DNA from: Chrysopilus asiliformis
Lineage: Eukaryota; Arthropoda; Insecta; Diptera; Rhagionidae
NCBI GenBank assembly: GCA_964034945.1
Contig: OZ035962.1
Coordinates: forward strand, 74,911,597-74,975,596
DNA length: 64,000 bases
Direction of reading: 5' to 3'
A program made the position numbers and the translations under genes. The notes below the pieces were generated by a model. That model was given only the letters and a program-made list of their open reading frames with translations, did not search any database and was not told the origin of the DNA. Of this stretch, positions 56,321 through 64,000 are shown piece after piece; within the stretch, counting starts at the first letter, position 1, and the number at the start of each line of letters is the position of its first letter.

Positions 56321-56430
56321 AAACCTTTCCAATAGTGGAAAGACGTCGGAAGGCTTGCAATTACCCTGAGGACTGTCGTTCCCTGGTACACATCCTGCTG
56401 GCCAGTAAACTCGCAAATGGCGGCTCTTAA
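56321..56430 (+). CDS. Candidate terminal exon; cysteine-containing C-terminus
   Basis: Follows a possible acceptor GAGAGATTAACAG. The frame reads TFPIVERRRKACNYPEDCRS then LVHILLASKLANGGS and TAA at 56428-56430; it is open further upstream to about 56260. Codons are C/G-ending (CTG CTG GCC, GAG GAC, CAC ATC) unlike the flanks. RRRK is a possible prohormone-type cleavage site, and two cysteines are spaced C-x5-C. AATAAA follows 172 bp after the stop. Together these suggest the last exon of a small secreted or peptide-precursor gene, but no family is recognised and no upstream exon was found. Confidence 0.35.
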
Positions 56431-56601
56431 TCGTATGTTAGCAGCGGTAATGTCGGTAGAAATCCATAAATTTATTCATGACGTACGATTGGCCATATTT
56501 CGTAGTTTGTTTACCAAATTGCGGAGTGGATTTAACGATAAGAAATCCACTGAACTCGACTACTCAAGGCATGCCGCATGCGACCAACTATAGAAGTAAA
56601 T

Positions 56602-56607
56602 AATAAA
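56602..56607 (+). terminator. Candidate poly(A) signal
   Basis: AATAAA, 172 bp after the stop at 56430, on the same strand. A hexamer in A+T-rich DNA is weak on its own. Confidence 0.3.
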
Positions 56608-57985
56608 GTGGGAGGTGGAGTGTAGAAGAGCAGACTAAGTTTATCCACGATGCTGTCCACATAGTCTTGGAATGACCATAAAGTACTTCACCATTAAATG
56701 GCAGTCCACTCACTACAACGTTCACTGACATCGTGAGGATGCATACGAAATTTACTTCGACAAAACTCCACAAGACTATGGTTATGACTTTCAAGCAGCA
56801 ACTCCCCGTAAGTTCCCCCCATTAACAATGGAAATATTGCGTTTTTCCGATTTTTTCTCTCGTGTTTTCTTGAGGCCTATTGAATCCAGTCGCTTAAGAT
56901 GTCTTTAGTTGCGAACCCTTCCCGTCTTGAGGCCTTGCAAAATGCAAATTTCGTACGTAAAGATTGACAGCACAGCATGCAAATCTTGTGAGGTGGCGGC
57001 GAAAAGTGGGCAGTAAAAATTTTTTAGCATAACATCTTAATTTCCGAGAACGTTTCTTACTCACAGAATGTGTTTATTTTAAACAAGCACAGCCATCACA
57101 TAACTATTTAATAATTGTGAGCCGCAGCCAAAGCCATTGCAGTTAGTTATAGTGACTGATCTTGGGATTTGGAGAAAACCGCTTTAAGTCGATAGCATTG
57201 ACATGAATTGCATGAACGTTGGTAACGTTTTCTCCTTATTTTGATCAATTTAGACCGATTACAAACCAATTGTGAGCGAATGTTGCGGAAATTTCCTGAA
57301 AATTTAGTTCCTTTACTGACTCTACTTGTTAACCTCGTAAAAGGCTATCGCTTTCATTTCATATTCTTGAAATTGCCATAAAAATATCATTTCCAAGATA
57401 AGTAAATATGCTACCTGAATAAAAAATAAATTCAAAACAGCAATTTTTATAGCTTTATCTGATCCGGTGATTGCAACACAAGGAAACACACAATTATTTA
57501 ACAGGCAATAGCAAAATATTAAGGCAATTATTTTTGTTTTTTTTTTTTAAATTCTTATCTAACTATTATTTGAACTTTTTTGTAAATGATGTATTGAATT
57601 TAAAAAAAAACTAGCCTTAGTTTTTATGTCTTCGAAAGGGTGATTGAATTTAGAATTTAGCATAAGTCAGAAAACAACTCATAAAGAAAATATAGTTTTT
57701 CCTCAAACTTTCCGGACTCTTCCTTCACTCTAAAATATTTCCTGTGTAATTGTTTTCTTGCCTTGAACTCTGACAACTAATTTACTAATGCACTGATGTC
57801 CGGACACTTTTTAGCTGCTAAAGCACTTAATAGCAAGTTAATCACTTGCCACTTGACTAAATACTTATATATGTTAGTCAAAACCAGTCTTAAAGTATCT
57901 ATAAGGAAATGGGTTATATTAAGATTAGTTTTTATAACTGCCCTAACATAATCACATCCGCGATTTACAGAACTTTTTCCTAAAA
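56608..57985. other. No gene recognised
   Basis: Unique-looking sequence, moderately G+C up to 57300. The 68-codon minus frame at 56588-56794 has no recognised motif. Confidence 0.45.
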
Positions 57986-57987
57986 AT

Positions 57988-58090
57988 TTTAAGGGCTGTC
58001 CGTAAAATATGTCACACTATATTTGGCTCTTTTCGACACACTTCTTACCCCACCACCCACCTTGTCACACAATGTCACACTTTATTTTTC
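57988..58090 (+). repeat. Short dispersed-repeat fragment
   Basis: AAGGGCTGTCCGTAAAATAT, GTCACACTATATTTGG, then a C-rich run CCCCACCACCCACC and TTGTCACACAATGTCACAC. Sequences of this pattern are common terminal pieces in insect genomes; the parent element is not identified. Confidence 0.5.
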
Positions 58091-58273
58091 TTTATTTGTG
58101 GAAAAAAAATTAATATAATACAATTAACAGGCCCAGAGCCCTCTTACAAATTGTATAGTGGAAAAAATAATAGTGTTTTAAATAAATGAGAAGCGAATAA
58201 CTAAAAAATATAAATAAATTCGTTATGATGTTTTCAAATTACATCGTTGCTAAAAAAATAACAATATTTTACT

Positions 58274-58661
58274 AATGCTACATTTACACGAATGACAAAT
58301 TTGTCATTTTTTTCTTGTCATTATGTTAATTCCCGTGTAAATGGCATAATTTTCGTAATTTTTTCTGTCAGAAAATGTCAATCTCTCATAAAAGAATGAA
58401 CTTGTGCATTCTTTTATGCCAGATTGTCATTCGTGCAAACGCAATATTAGTTATGACAACTTTAGTATTCAACTTTTGTCATAACTAATATTGCGTTTGC
58501 ACGAATGACAATCTGGCATAAAAGAATGGACAAGTTCATTATTTTATGAGAGATTGACATTTTCTGACAGAAAAAATTACAAAAATTATGCCATTTACAC
58601 GGGAATTAACATAATGACAAGAAAAAAATGACAAATTTGTCATTCGTGTAAATGTAGCATT
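58274..58661. mobile_element. Long palindromic MITE
   Basis: ATGCTACATTTACACG ... CGTGTAAATGTAGCAT between TA dinucleotides (or TAA/TTA). The two arms (58274-58456 and 58474-58661) are nearly perfect reverse complements, with a loop of about 16 bp: TGACAAATTTGTCATT, CATAAAAGAATG, CGCAATATTAGTTATGACAA and their complements. 388 bp, non-coding. Confidence 0.88.
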
Positions 58662-59160
58662 ACAGTAGTGTAGTGCATGATTTTCACTTAAAATTTGGCC
58701 ACATTTCAGGCGGTAATGCTTTTAATATTTTACTCTTTGTAATTGCTAATGAGTTTTCAAGAAGATTAACCGATGCAAAATATTCATTGTGTTGGCGTTT
58801 CAGTCTAAGTGCAAGAGAATAAAATTCTGCATTAGATGTGACAGGTGGTAAATAAAATACTTTCGCAGAGCTTCTCTGAAAATACGTCACAATATCAATA
58901 CACCCGCTCCATATTTTCAAAAAATGCTAAAAATGGTTGAAAAAAATTGCTTGTAATTTGAAATAATGCTTCGGACTGCGATTACATGTTTATGTAAGGA
59001 AAAATAGGCGAATTCGCATTTTAATATCTCAGAATCCAATTATCTCAGAACCTAAGTACCTTAGGAATATCAATCTTTCGGTAAAATTATCAGAGATCCA
59101 TAAATATGCATGGAATTTCATCCAGTTATCTCAACGGCATCGGTGCTGGTCCAAAATGGG
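58662..59160. other. No gene recognised
   Basis: 78-codon minus frame 58684-58920, unrecognised; contains ATATCTCAGAA / TTATCTCAGAACC words near 59030-59060. Confidence 0.45.
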
Positions 59161-59163
59161 TTA

Positions 59164-59460
59164 AAGCCCAATTCAGACTAACGATTGCGATTACGATTCG
59201 ATTACGATTCGATTACGAATCGATTACGATTCGATTACGATTCGATTACGAATCGATTACGATTCGATTACGATTCGATTACGATTCGATTACGATTCGA
59301 TTACTATTCGATTACTATTCGATTACGATTCGATTACGATTCGATTACGATTCGATTATGATTCGATTACGATTCGATTACAATTCGATTACGATTCGAT
59401 TACGATTCGATTACGATTACGATTGAAGCTTCTCGACCGATGAGATTAAAGCTTTCAACG
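59164..59460 (+). repeat. MITE with expanded 11-bp minisatellite
   Basis: Flanks AAGCCCAATTCAGAC and GAAGCTTCTCGACCG / ATTAAAGCTTTCA match the fragment at 4485-4553. Between them lie about 22 units of CGATTACGATT (59180-59420) with single-base variants (CGAAT, CTATT, CAATT). The 106-codon frame (ITIRLRFDYDS repeats) is its translation and not a gene. Confidence 0.9.
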
Positions 59461-59503
59461 AAAGGAAAATGACATTTTGAGCTACATTTACGAGTTTACA
59501 TTA

Positions 59504-60132
59504 GCTGCGTTCCCGACCCATGTAAAAACTACTGCGCAGTACTGACCAGCAACTTTTCTCGGGAACGCACTTTTGGATGATTACTAGTAAAATATAACCT
59601 CACAATTATAGAGCGCACACAATTTGAAAACTGTAAATATGAAAAAAATTTCGCAATCAACAGAGATACACAATATCTGAGAAGAAAATGAAATTAAATA
59701 GAATAAATGAACCTGCAATGAGGGGAAAGGCCATATTTTGTGCGTTATCGCCATAATTTCGAGATCCGAAACAAAATACTATTTCGTTTCAACACATATT
59801 TCAATTTAGCGATATTAGACATTCGGGTGGTTATTCCAACACAGTAAGTGCAATCTAATTTCATTCTGGAGAACATTTGTACTTCAAATCAAATGTTTTC
59901 CTTGATTTGTCATAGCGGAAGTGTTTTAATGTACGAAAACAAACAAAAGTGACAATTCGTTCTAACCTTAAATCCCGGATTTTCACCTATTGGAAAACTT
60001 AGGAAGTTCGGACATCTGACGGAATTTTTTGTCAAAATTGCACACGAAAATTTACTGCGGACTAAGAGGATGTGTAGATGCGAATGTTAAACAGTACTTC
60101 GCAGTAGGTTTTTCATGAACCGGGAACGCAGC
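59504..60132. mobile_element. MITE with GCTGCGTTCCCG ends
   Basis: TA | GCTGCGTTCCCGACCCATG ... CATGAACCGGGAACGCAGC | TA. Inner inverted words AAAAACTACTGCGCAGTACT / CAGTACTTCGCAGTAGG. 629 bp, no transposase. Confidence 0.85.
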
Positions 60133-60138
60133 TATTGA

Positions 60139-60335
60139 TACACTCGTCTCCACTTACGGCCAATTTATTCACTAGGAGTTAAATCGCCTTAACTCCCTTA
60201 ACTCACCTTTAACATGGAAAATAACGTTAGCTAACTCCCTTAACTCACTAACTCGGCTTAACTCCTAGTGAATAAATTAGGGGTTAGTGAATCGTTACAT
60301 TTCCACTGAAAAAGTGTATAAGTGGAGACGTACCT
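60139..60335. mobile_element. MITE with GTCTCCACTTA ends
   Basis: CACTCGTCTCCACTTACGG ... TATAAGTGGAGACGTACCT. Inner inverted pair TTCACTAGGAGTTAA / TTAACTCCTAGTGAA plus repeated TTAACTCCC words. Right flank TTA; left flank degenerate. Confidence 0.7.
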
Positions 60336-61614
60336 TAATACTCGGGAATCTCATTTTTTCCTACACTTTCGACTTTTACTAGAACTGCTTTTCAGGTATC
60401 CTAAAACTTTGCCTTTTTTCCGTTATTCGCTGTTTTTAGTTTTTCTCGAGATATTGTCATTATTATGTGGAAAATTTGAGGTTGTCAAATTTTGCGTTTT
60501 ATCGAATAAATTTTGCGTTGGAACTTTTTTAATTTTTTTTGCTTTTTATTTCTTAAATACCAAAATGTAATTGTACCAAATCAATATAAATTAGCATTTG
60601 TCCTGCATCGTTCTCAACTTCCAAACAATCGAGTGAAGAAGTCGGTAGAAATATTAAAGTAATTAGGTACCCTTTTACTGGCAGATAACTAAAATGCCTT
60701 CGAATATAAAACTTTCAATTGGAAATACTAGTTGTTGATAGTAATCTGAAAGAATGTATCACTTTCACGATCGTCCCGAAAAAACTACTGGTGTAAATTA
60801 CACGGACTTTCTTACCGCAAAAGAGTTTCTTCACAAAAAGTGTCGTTTTTTGCCGCTAAATAATAATAAATAAAATATTGTATATTAATAACCTATGATT
60901 GATGTCTCGTTATATTTTTCAAACACAAAAAGCCAGTGAAATTGGCCCGTTAGGTGATTTGTCTCTAAATATGAAGATTTCCCCTCAAAATTTTGATAAA
61001 TGCTTGTTCAGAACAAATTTGCGATGATCCAAATGACCCCAACCTTGAGAAAGGCAAAACAAAAGTGAGACGAATGTCTAATTCAAGTTGATTGCCATTC
61101 AACTCATTTTTAAGGAACTACTTTGTCCAATCCATCAAAAAAATAACAATCGAATTTGGTTAACATAAAAAAAATCACAGTTGGAGTGGTTAAAAAACGT
61201 TCGTTAATCATAAATCATTGTCGCCCAACAGCACAATCAGTTACCATAGTGAAAAAGACCTTCTTCCTCTTCTACTTTTTCTTCTGTTAGCAGACTTGCT
61301 TCGCGTTTAGTGACGTTTAGCGTTTGTTTTCAAAGTGGTGAAAAATTTTTATCGGCCATTATAGCAGCACTACGTGCCGAACGGTACCTCTTCCTTCTCA
61401 TACAAATTTCCACAGGTAAAAATCATTTCAATCGATTTTAAATAGGTATCTAATTTCATTGTTTCTGTTTTTGTACTCGTTTTCAGTTCCCTCCCCCCTG
61501 TCTTCTTATCATATCGTTACATTTTCGAAAAACTTTTTCCGGCGATCGTTCAAATATTTCTCCAAAAAGCGCCAGCGGAACAAATCAACGACAAACGTCT
61601 CGAATTTCTTCTTT
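60336..61614. other. No gene recognised
   Basis: 82-codon frame at 60322-60570 is low complexity. Splice-like sites occur: ATTTCCACAG|GTAAAA at about 61414 and GTACTCGTTTTCAG|TTCC at 61485, possibly of a 5' leader. Confidence 0.4.
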
Positions 61615-61902
61615 AATCGAAAGTTTCCCCAACCCAAACTTCTCCTACTTCACAAAGAAAAAATGTAAGGGACTTTCAGCTAAGACCATCACCACCTCCA
61701 CGAAAATCCCGACCACTTTTTGAACATCGATTTGGGGCTGGTGGTGGCTGGAATCCAGTTACTCGTGATTTCTTCGTCAACATAAACGTCTCACTTCATG
61801 TCTCAGACGACCGTAGCTTTAAGACTCTGATACCTGCCTATCTTGTACCGCTGCCGCTTCCAACCCTGATCCCGCTGCAGCCCCTCAAGAAAATATAAGA
61901 TA
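61615..61902 (+). other. Open stretch without a start, possible exon
   Basis: One frame is open from a TAA at about 61612 to TAA at about 61902, about 95 codons, without an ATG. It includes PSPPPRKSRPLFEHRFGAGG, then GWNPVTRDFFVNINVSLHVS and DDRSFKTLIPAYLVPLPLPT. Codon use and G+C are clearly above background. No family recognised. Next to it, 61926-62055 (after the acceptor TCTTCTTTGCAG) is open for 43 codons (ITGIVDIATVTINKRYLLPD...), ending at AGT|GTAAGC. These may be exons of one gene or a diverged element. Confidence 0.3.
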
Positions 61903-62140
61903 CAATTTTAATGTCTTCTTTGCAGCATAACTGGTATCGTGGATATAGCCACGGTGACAATCAATAAGCGCTATTTACTCCCAGATGCGACGGACCCCAC
62001 CATAGCGGTGAAAGTCTTAATAAATAGGACCCAGAAACGCGGGACAACACCTAGTGTAAGCGTGGCTGTGTGTTTTTAAGTACTCCGTCGAGCAGCGTTT
62101 CAGCACTGACACACGCCTTTGAGCAGTGCCTGGAGACGGC

Positions 62141-62148
62141 TATAAAAG
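62141..62148 (+). promoter_or_regulatory. TATA box
   Basis: TATAAAAG preceded by GACGGC, about 165 bp upstream of the first ATG of the signal-peptide exon. Initiation is expected near 62167-62181; TTCATCT at about 62179 and TCTAGTGG at about 62164 are possible start sites, not resolved. Confidence 0.6.
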
Positions 62149-62308
62149 AAGGCCATCAGCCATTCTAGTGGCTCTTTTTCATCTAGGAAAAGTTTTCTCA
62201 TAAAAAACCACGAAAAAAAGAAAATTTATTTTTCTGTACAAAGGCTTAAACAGCGTTTCTGCATTTTTTTAAAAACTATACTTAGTAGTACTGTGACACA
62301 TCCGCAAG

Positions 62309-62357
62309 ATGGCGCGTGTGTTGCATTTAGTTAGTGTTTTTCTATTAATCGCACTTG
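62309..62357 (+). CDS. First coding exon of a secreted-protein gene (signal peptide)
   Basis: The first ATG after the TATA box, in a strong context (GCAAGATGG, A at -3 and G at +4). It encodes MARVLHLVSVFLLIAL plus the first base of a glycine or valine codon, then the donor CTTG|GTAAGTAGC at 62358. An arginine followed by a run of L/V/F/I is a typical signal-peptide core, so the product is expected to enter the secretory pathway. No upstream ATG lies in the roughly 130-base leader. Splitting the signal peptide from the mature protein in phase 1 before a long intron is common in insect cuticle, protease and hormone genes. The mature protein lies beyond the window, so the family is unknown. The next in-frame stop inside the intron is immediate (GTA AGT AGC ... 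), so the splice is needed to make a protein. Confidence 0.6.
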
Positions 62358-64000
62358 GTAAGTAGCTTTTGATCAAATCAAAAATATATCTTCAATTTTT
62401 TTTTTTAGAATTTAAGTGATTAAGTGCTCTAGTGGTTTAAATACGTAAAAGGTGCGGTAGACATTTTTTTTTTAAATTTCAAACTGGTGGATTGCACAAC
62501 TCGAAGAATTAACATACGATCACGATCGATCGTGACCGTTTGAAAGTAGTTTTTTAAATGCCAACCAGTAGAAGTGGTGCAATAAGAATTTTCTGATCGG
62601 CTACAACTTTTGCAAAATTATGGAAAAATTCAAATTCGAACTTTCAAAATCACCTCTATTAGCGAATTGCCAAAGCGTATCCAAACTATACAAAATTATA
62701 GCAACTGGTCTTTTCACGATAGTTTTTTTTTTGAGATTGACCTAATTTTTTTTTAAATATCCATTTTGCTTAAATCTCTACGGACAACCGAATTAATGAA
62801 ATCATTTTGACTTGCAACCAAGAACAAGTTCTATCCACCGACAATAGTTGGTGATCAACATTTCAATCAACCTAACATGCCAACCAAATACCTGAAGATT
62901 TTTTCTTTGAAACTTAAGCCATGCGAACACATCAGCTAACGTGTTAATAGTTGGAAGTCAATGCATTTTTTGGTTGACCGTGTGAGTGAAGTTTTAAGGG
63001 TACATGCCGTAAATTGTCGGACCATAAGTAATTTTAAGTTGTAAAAAAGTCGTATCAATGTAAATCCGAATTTATACTATCAATTTTAACAGTAAAACCC
63101 CCTAATTTGGACACTCTTTGCTCGTGACAACCCGATATCGGAAAAGGGAATGCCCATCGGTGTCCCGATAATAGCGGTTTTATTGTAATTTCGAAAAATA
63201 ACCGGTCAGTGGAACGACATTTTTAGGTTTTTACAGTGTCTGTTCCGAATGTTCCTATTTTTAGTGATCATTTTCGCGAGTCACGATGGATATTTGAAGC
63301 TCCGGCTGTAAAAGTGTTAATTGAGACGCCACTATTCCCTATGATACAAGATAGTAAAGTTGTTTAAATCACTTTAGCTTTAAAGAGCAATTCATAAAAG
63401 TTATTAATTACTCCTTCATACTGCAATTGTGGTATTGAACACATAAAAACCAACAGTAAGGAGCGGGGGATAATCTTAACCGCCAATATTGCAGAGCCTA
63501 TCAAAATTTACGTCTAGAACCTACGAGTTTTTCATGCCAACTTGTAACCGACTGTTTGTGTTTCAAATACGAATCGCACCTTATGCAAATTTGCCATAAA
63601 AAAAACCTCCGTCGCCACAGTCATTCAAAGAGTTCAAAAGCACTGCAACATAACTCATGGTAGATGTGGAAAAGTTCATCAAGGCTACGATGCAGTCCAT
63701 TCACCGAGCTAATCTCACCGCATAATTCCAATTAAAACCCATAAAAACGAATGTTGTCTGGTAAATGCAATCCAGTGACCGTTCACAGTTAATGCATTTT
63801 CAATTTGATGGGAACAACAATATTTCCCAGCAACCAATATGCTGCTTCTCGGTTAATTTTTATCTAATGTACACCTAAATGTACTGCCATACGTGATTTG
63901 AATTAAAATTAAATAAACAACTCATCATCGTTGAAACAACCTTTTCAAATGACGACGACGATCTTAATGTTGGCGATGTCAAGGCTTCATCAGCTAAAAG
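62358..64000 (+). other. First intron (continues past the window)
   Basis: Begins GTAAGTAGC. No element with target duplications is recognised in its 1.6 kb, a contrast with the repeat-dense rest of the window. ACGATCACGATCGATCGTGA near 62516-62536 is a short palindromic run. Confidence 0.5.

Noticed and set aside
59106..59426. 106-codon frame with ITIRLRFDYDS repeats
   Set aside because: Translation of the 11-bp minisatellite, present with one unit at 4.5 kb.
61459..61668. 69-codon frame from a TTG start
   Set aside because: No ATG; begins inside a probable polypyrimidine tract before an acceptor site.
1..64000. LTR retrotransposon or LINE coding sequence, rRNA and tRNA genes
   Set aside because: No reverse-transcriptase, integrase or gag-like frame was seen among the translations, and reading the sequence by eye gave no convincing tRNA or rRNA match; small fragments could be missed without a search.

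Overview
This is a 64 kb window of A+T-rich eukaryotic DNA that looks like an insect intergenic region, ending at the 5' end of a gene. The evidence for an insect is the repeat content: an insect-type IS630/Tc1/mariner element whose ends read AAGGGTGTTTTTTT, PIF/Harbinger relics with TAA/TTA target duplications, TTAA-flanked piggyBac-type elements, hAT elements with 8-bp duplications, and Helitrons with 5'-TC and hairpin-CTRR ends. The order cannot be fixed from the sequence. There is no bacterial-type gene organisation. No LTR or LINE reverse transcriptase was seen among the open frames. Family letters A to E used in the entries are local names.

Layout. 1-7.5 kb: a palindromic repeat, an uninterpreted stretch, then two decayed mariner copies; the second is split by a 2 kb hAT insertion that carries further repeats. 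7.5-24 kb: nested MITEs, a hAT at 13.2-14.4 kb with a 235-bp-arm palindrome inside it, a TTAA element, a family C repeat with internal tandem units, a hAT at 18.4 kb, and a Harbinger relic at 21.4-22.5 kb interrupted by another element. 24-33 kb: copies of families A, B, C and D, all carrying GTCTGTC microsatellites. 33-40 kb: a foldback element next to a hAT, a Helitron, a piggyBac-type MITE, a second Harbinger relic, and two inverted copies of one TA-flanked MITE, one of them inside a TTAA element whose uninterrupted paralogue is at 14.7 kb. 40-52 kb: mostly unrecognised sequence with isolated MITEs, a second Helitron joined head-to-tail to a third Helitron end, and a nested family A in family B block. 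52-61 kb: MITEs, a 388-bp palindrome and an 11-bp minisatellite. 61-64 kb: a more G+C-rich, repeat-poor segment with the only well-supported gene start.

Genes. The best protein-coding call is a first coding exon at 62309-62357: TATA box, strong-context first ATG, a hydrophobic signal-peptide-like start and a consensus 5' splice site. Its intron runs off the window. Weaker single-exon candidates are at 34768-34902, 56321-56430, 40440-40494, 35745-35760 and 20426-20530 (minus). The other recognisable proteins are broken mariner and Harbinger transposase fragments, and none looks able to work.

Most of the information here is in how the elements nest. At least nine insertions are supported by target-site duplications, and several by a paralogous empty site. 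A module made of a GTCTGTC run followed by GAGCTAGAGACTTGAAAT-like sequence recurs in otherwise different repeat families.
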